Source: Lachnospiraceae bacterium UBA7027
GTDB taxonomy: Bacteria > Bacillota > Clostridia > Lachnospirales > Lachnospiraceae
Assembly (NCBI GenBank): GCA_002494135.1
Contig: DLBG01000054.1
Span: 1 to 9,603, forward strand
Direction of reading: 5' to 3'
DNA length: 9,603 nucleotides
Made by a program: the position numbers and the translations under genes. The notes below the pieces were generated by a model. It was given only the letters and a program-made list of their open reading frames with translations. It had not been told where the DNA came from and did not search any database. Below are positions 6,730 through 9,603 of the stretch, one piece after another; position 1 is the first letter of the stretch, and each line of letters begins with the position of its first letter.

Positions 6730-6740
6730 ACGTATGATCC

Positions 6741-6783
6741 GGAGCACAGGCACAGCTTATAGGCTGTGCAGGTGTTCCTTTTT
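6741..6783 (+). terminator. Intrinsic terminator after the small membrane protein gene
   Basis: The upper stem GCACAGC/GCTGTGC (6750-6756 with 6763-6769) is joined through a small AG/AG internal loop to the lower stem GGAGCAC/GTGTTCC (6741-6747 with 6772-6778). TTTTT follows at 6779-6783. The hairpin lies 11 bp after the stop codon. Confidence 0.9.
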
Positions 6784-6825
6784 ACTTATTTTACCGTCAA
6801 AACGGACGGGGAAACGGTGATCCGG

Positions 6826-7605
6826 ATGGATGTCTACAAGGATTTTGCAACAGTTTATTCCGAGATAATGCAGGATACGCCCTATGATACCTGGGAGAAG
6901 TTTCTGGTTTCGACCCTGAGAAGCCACGGAATTAAAGACGGACTGGTTCTGGATCTTGGCTGCGGTACCGGCGAGATGACGAGACGTTTAAAAAACAAAG
7001 GGTACGACATGATCGGTGTCGATGCCTCTGCGGAAATGCTGGGAATGGCAGCAGGGAAGGATTCCGAAGGGATTCTGTATCTGAATCAGGATATGCGGGA
7101 GTTTGAACTGTACGGTACGGTGCGGGCCATCGTCAGTGTCTGTGATTCGATGAATTATCTGACGGATTCCGAAGGATTCGTTCAGACCCTGAAACTTGCG
7201 AACAATTATCTGGACCCGAAAGGTATATTCATTTTTGACTTAAAGACCGTTCATTTTTACCGCGATGTTGCGGGGGAATCGGTTTTCGGGGAGAATCTGG
7301 ATGATTGCAGTTATCTTTGGGAAAATTATTACGACAAGGAATCAAAAATCAACGAATATGCCCTGACGCTTTTTCTGAAAGAGGGCAATGCCTATAAAAA
7401 GAGCGAGGAAGTTCACTATCAGCGGGCTTACGGGATCCCCGAAATCCGAAAAATGGTGAAAAAATCCGGGCTTCGTTTACTTAAAATCATGGATGCCGAT
7501 GATTACGGGGAAGTAAGAAGAAATTCGGAGCGCATCTACGTGATTGCGCAGGAAGTCGGAAAGACTCCCGAAAAAGAAAACGGAAAAGATAAAAGGAAAT
7601 CATAA
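6826..7605 (+). CDS. Class I SAM-dependent methyltransferase
   Basis: Cytoplasmic methyltransferase with a Rossmann-type SAM-binding fold; 259 residues from ATG 6826. Motif I is VLDLGCGTGEMTRRL (41-55), the acidic residue after strand 2 is in GVDASAEML (64-72), and motif II-like segments are NQDMREF (87-93) and VSVCDSMNYL (103-112), followed by GIFIFDLKT (133-141). The substrate is not predictable; this subgroup of small-molecule or protein methyltransferases is common in clostridia. The frame is open upstream to a GTG at 6766, but that codon lies inside the terminator hairpin of the previous gene, so it is unlikely as a start. GTG 6817, preceded by GGGG at 6808-6811, is a possible alternative adding 3 residues. 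The C-terminus is Lys/Glu-rich. The stop abuts the hslO ATG (TAAATG), implying co-transcription and translational coupling. No convincing promoter is seen in 6784-6825. Confidence 0.88.
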   Translation: MDVYKDFATVYSEIMQDTPYDTWEKFLVSTLRSHGIKDGLVLDLGCGTGEMTRRLKNKGYDMIGVDASAEMLGMAAGKDSEGILYLNQDMREFELYGTVRAIVSVCDSMNYLTDSEGFVQTLKLANNYLDPKGIFIFDLKTVHFYRDVAGESVFGENLDDCSYLWENYYDKESKINEYALTLFLKEGNAYKKSEEVHYQRAYGIPEIRKMVKKSGLRLLKIMDADDYGEVRRNSERIYVIAQEVGKTPEKENGKDKRKS

Positions 7606-8481
7606 ATGGACCGAATTGTAAGAGCGACGGCGGCGGATGCTTCCGTGCGAATTTTTGCCGCCGATACGAAAATGCTTGTCGAAACAGCCAGAGCGAAGCA
7701 TAACACCTCGCCGGTTGCAACGGCGGCACTCGGAAGAACCATGACGGCGGCCGTCATGATGGGAAGCATGTTAAAAGGCGAGGATGATCTTTTAACCATC
7801 CGGGTCTGCGGAGACGGGCCGCTTGGCGGAATTACCGTAACGGCTGATTCCAAAGCCGGAGTAAAGGGCTACGTCGGAAATCCCGAAACGAACCTTCCCT
7901 TAAATGCCGTCGGGAAACTGGATGTGGCCGGAGCCGTGGGCGCGGGGCATTTAGATATTATAAGAGACATGGGACTGAAGGAGCCGTATGCCGGGCAAAC
8001 CCCCATTGTAAGCGGCGAAATAGCAGAGGATCTCACCTATTATTTTGCAAATTCCGAACAGGTGCCTTCCGGTGTCGGTCTCGGCGTTCTGGTTGACAGA
8101 GACTATACCGTAAAAAGAGCGGGAGGCTTTATTGTACAGCTTTTGCCGGATGCTAAGGACGAGGTGATTGACCGGCTGGAGGCGAATTTAAAAGAGATTT
8201 CTTCCGTGACCGGCCTTTTGGACGAAGGAAAAACACCGGAGGATTTTATCGAAATTCTGGCAAAGGGAATGGATCCGGTGATAACGGATACCATCGAACC
8301 AAAATTTTACTGCAACTGCAGCAAGGAAAGAGTGCAGAAAGCCTTAATCAGCATCGGAAAAGAGGAGCTTCAGTCCATGATTGAGGAAGGTAAAAGTGTT
8401 CAGCTGCACTGTGCATTCTGCAACACGGACTACGATTTTTCCGTGGAAGAATTAAAAGATCTTTTGAAAATTGCCCAATAA
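7606..8481 (+). CDS. hslO: Hsp33 redox-regulated holdase chaperone
   Basis: Cytoplasmic chaperone that binds unfolding proteins after oxidative activation. It has 291 residues, normal for the family. The N-terminal domain shows DRIVRATAAD at the start, SPVATAALGRTM (35-46), GDGPLGG (69-75) and GYVGNP (88-93). The C-terminal redox switch is complete: Cys236 and Cys238 (CNC) with Cys269 and Cys272 (CAFC), the four zinc ligands that form disulfides on oxidation. GGFIVQLLPDA (173-183) is another family signature. The ribosome site AAAAGGAAA lies in the last codons of the methyltransferase gene. No intrinsic terminator is apparent before the sigma-factor gene 59 bp downstream, so some read-through into that module is possible. 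Confidence 0.96.
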   Translation: MDRIVRATAADASVRIFAADTKMLVETARAKHNTSPVATAALGRTMTAAVMMGSMLKGEDDLLTIRVCGDGPLGGITVTADSKAGVKGYVGNPETNLPLNAVGKLDVAGAVGAGHLDIIRDMGLKEPYAGQTPIVSGEIAEDLTYYFANSEQVPSGVGLGVLVDRDYTVKRAGGFIVQLLPDAKDEVIDRLEANLKEISSVTGLLDEGKTPEDFIEILAKGMDPVITDTIEPKFYCNCSKERVQKALISIGKEELQSMIEEGKSVQLHCAFCNTDYDFSVEELKDLLKIAQ

Positions 8482-8540
8482 TCCATAAATAGAGCAGCTT
8501 ATAAACGTTTCTTACATGAAAGACTCGGAAAGGACTCTTC

Positions 8541-9068
8541 GTGACACAGGAAGAATTCAACGAATGTATGAGCCGGATGAAGTCCGGGGACAAAGACGGC
8601 CTTCGCAGGGTTTATGAAGGATATCTGTCATACATCTACACAATTGTATACGGCATTGTGAATTCCAAAGAAAACGCGGAAGACATCACCAGCGAGTTTT
8701 TCATTAAGCTTTGGGAGATTTCGGATTCCTACGTTCCGAAGGATACGGGACACAAAGCTTATCTGGCAACCGTGGCCAGAAACATGGCATTGGATTTTTT
8801 AAGAAAGAACAAAAGAGAAATTCTCTCGGAAGAGATTCCGGAAGAGGAAGACATCAAATCCTCGGTTGAGGAAGAAGTCATTTCCGATGTCGGACTCAAA
8901 GAGGCGCTTGATTCCCTTAAGGAGAACGAGCGGATTGTTGTCAGTATGAAAATTCTCTCCGATATGACCTTTCAGGAAATAGCCGATGTTTTGAAAGTGC
9001 CACTGGGTACCGTGACGTGGCGTTACAAGAACGCCCTTATGAAGCTTAGGAGGTACGGCTATGAGTAA
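8541..9068 (+). CDS. ECF-type RNA polymerase sigma factor (sigma-70 family)
   Basis: Alternative sigma factor directing RNA polymerase to a regulon controlled by an envelope-associated signal; 175 residues. Region 2 spans about 23-91 (ENAEDITSEFFIKLW 44-58; the DNA-melting/-10 segment YLATVARNMALDFLRK 74-89). An acidic linker (about 92-115) follows, then region 4 (about 120-171), where FQEIADVLKVPLGTVTWR (144-161) is the helix-turn-helix for the -35 element. The start is GTG 8541, 6 nt after GGAAAGGA (8527-8534). The 59-bp gap after hslO contains A/T-rich -10-like strings (for example TATAAA 8500-8505) but no well-paired promoter. If the gene is autoregulated, the promoter would be of ECF type and hard to recognise. 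The last 8 bp overlap the start of the next gene, the usual sigma/anti-sigma coupling. Confidence 0.92.
   Translation: MTQEEFNECMSRMKSGDKDGLRRVYEGYLSYIYTIVYGIVNSKENAEDITSEFFIKLWEISDSYVPKDTGHKAYLATVARNMALDFLRKNKREILSEEIPEEEDIKSSVEEEVISDVGLKEALDSLKENERIVVSMKILSDMTFQEIADVLKVPLGTVTWRYKNALMKLRRYGYE
9048..9053 (+). promoter_or_regulatory. Perfect Shine-Dalgarno for the anti-sigma gene
   Basis: AGGAGG lies 7 nt before ATG 9061 and inside the end of the sigma-factor gene. It fixes the start of the downstream gene and suggests it is translated at least as strongly as the sigma factor, which starts from GTG. Confidence 0.85.
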
Positions 9069-9603
9069 GAAGCTGGAAGAAGAATATAAGAGCATGGTTG
9101 CATCAGAAGTGCCCGATTTATGGGACCGGATTGAAAAATCTCTTCCCGAGAAGGCACCCGCTAAGGTAAAAGAGGCTTCCGGGGAAACCGCAAAACCTGC
9201 CGGAAAAAATAAAAAGAAAAAACCCGTGATTGTAAGAATTCTTCCCTGGGCAGGAGGAATTGCGGCAGCAGCGGTGATTACGTTAATTCTGCTCCCGGTG
9301 TTTTTATCCGCCAACAAAGCGAAGAATTTATCGACAAGCGCGGAAATGGTGAATATTCAGGGTCTGACGGATACGATGAAATACGAAGGAGCTGCTTTGG
9401 AAGCGGCGGAATCGGCAGAAGAAGAATATCTGGAAACATCGGACAAAGAAGCGAATGAACAGCCGCTTTCAACCGAAGCCGAAGGCCATAAAAAGCAGGC
9501 TGTTTCCAGACCTGTCGGGAGCGGGGAGGATGCAAGGAACGGTGAGGACGTAAAGAAAGGTGATGAGCCGACCGGCGGCGAAAAGCTGCAGGAGGAAGAG
9601 GCA
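9061..9603 (+). CDS. Membrane-anchored anti-sigma factor (3' end missing)
   Basis: Probable partner that holds the upstream sigma factor at the membrane until a signal releases it. The 181 visible residues begin with a short cytoplasmic domain containing EYKSMVASEVPDLWDRIEKSL (9-28), a leader motif seen in clostridial anti-sigma proteins. A Lys/Pro/Ala-rich linker with KKKK (51-54) and one membrane helix at about 57-83 follow. The remainder, predicted extracytoplasmic, is rich in Glu, Ser, Gly and Lys and looks disordered. There is no visible zinc-binding HxxxCxxC motif, so it is not a classical ZAS-type anti-sigma; assignment rests on gene order, the 8-bp overlap (ATGAGTAA) and topology. The frame is open to the right edge. 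The sensory C-terminal domain, if any, lies outside the window. Confidence 0.8.
   Translation, partial: MSKKLEEEYKSMVASEVPDLWDRIEKSLPEKAPAKVKEASGETAKPAGKNKKKKPVIVRILPWAGGIAAAAVITLILLPVFLSANKAKNLSTSAEMVNIQGLTDTMKYEGAALEAAESAEEEYLETSDKEANEQPLSTEAEGHKKQAVSRPVGSGEDARNGEDVKKGDEPTGGEKLQEEEA

Noticed and set aside
6766..6768. GTG at 6766 as the start of the methyltransferase
   Set aside because: It lies in the right arm of the terminator hairpin and would encode a non-homologous hydrophobic leader. ATG 6826 begins a normal methyltransferase N-terminus.
8464..8491. TTGAAA (8464-8469) with TAAATA (8486-8491) as the sigma-factor promoter
   Set aside because: The -10 matches consensus poorly and the -35 lies in the hslO coding end. 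It is not strong enough to annotate.

Overview
The window looks like chromosomal DNA of a low-to-moderate GC Gram-positive anaerobe, most likely a clostridium of the Lachnospiraceae. This is inferred from the gene set (membrane-anchored HtrA protease, Hsp33 with a CxC/CxxC zinc site, stand-alone hisC, small-multidrug-export family protein, ECF sigma factor with a membrane anti-sigma partner), from the strong purine-rich ribosome binding sites, and from the style of the Cys/His-rich and Ig-like surface protein. All eight recognisable genes are on the + strand. Both window edges cut genes: an htrA-like gene on the left and the anti-sigma gene on the right.

Left block (1-2935): a membrane-tethered HtrA/DegP-type serine protease with a C-terminal PDZ domain is followed 31 bp later by a ClpX-type AAA+ unfoldase. 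A strong intrinsic terminator closes this two-gene proteostasis unit. The unfoldase keeps the zinc-binding domain, ATPase motifs and ClpP-docking IGF loop. It has a linker of about 100 residues, and the family's RKH substrate-recognition loop is replaced by SKN.

Middle block (2936-4984): a candidate extended -10 promoter and a leader of about 155 nt with possible alternative base-pairing precede a single gene. It encodes a 606-residue exported, type I-like membrane protein with a Cys/His-rich N-terminal region, beta-sandwich/Ig-like domains, a 15-bp/5-residue Lys-Ser-Glu tandem repeat, a C-terminal membrane helix and a cytoplasmic tail of about 85 residues. I do not recognise a function for it.

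Right block (4985-9603): hisC has its own near-consensus promoter (TTGACA-17-TAAAAT) and a terminator. A small membrane protein gene has its own promoter and terminator. A class I SAM methyltransferase gene then abuts hslO (Hsp33) with zero intergenic bases. An ECF-type sigma factor overlaps by 8 bp the start of a membrane-anchored anti-sigma factor, which runs off the right edge.

The recurring theme is envelope and protein-quality stress (HtrA, ClpX-like, Hsp33, ECF sigma/anti-sigma), interleaved with ordinary housekeeping genes. I see no mobile element, CRISPR array, tRNA or rRNA. There is no gene-free stretch longer than 300 bases; the longest is 2893-3163. The most noteworthy items are the divergent ClpX-like protein, the structured leader plus surface protein, and the sigma/anti-sigma module.
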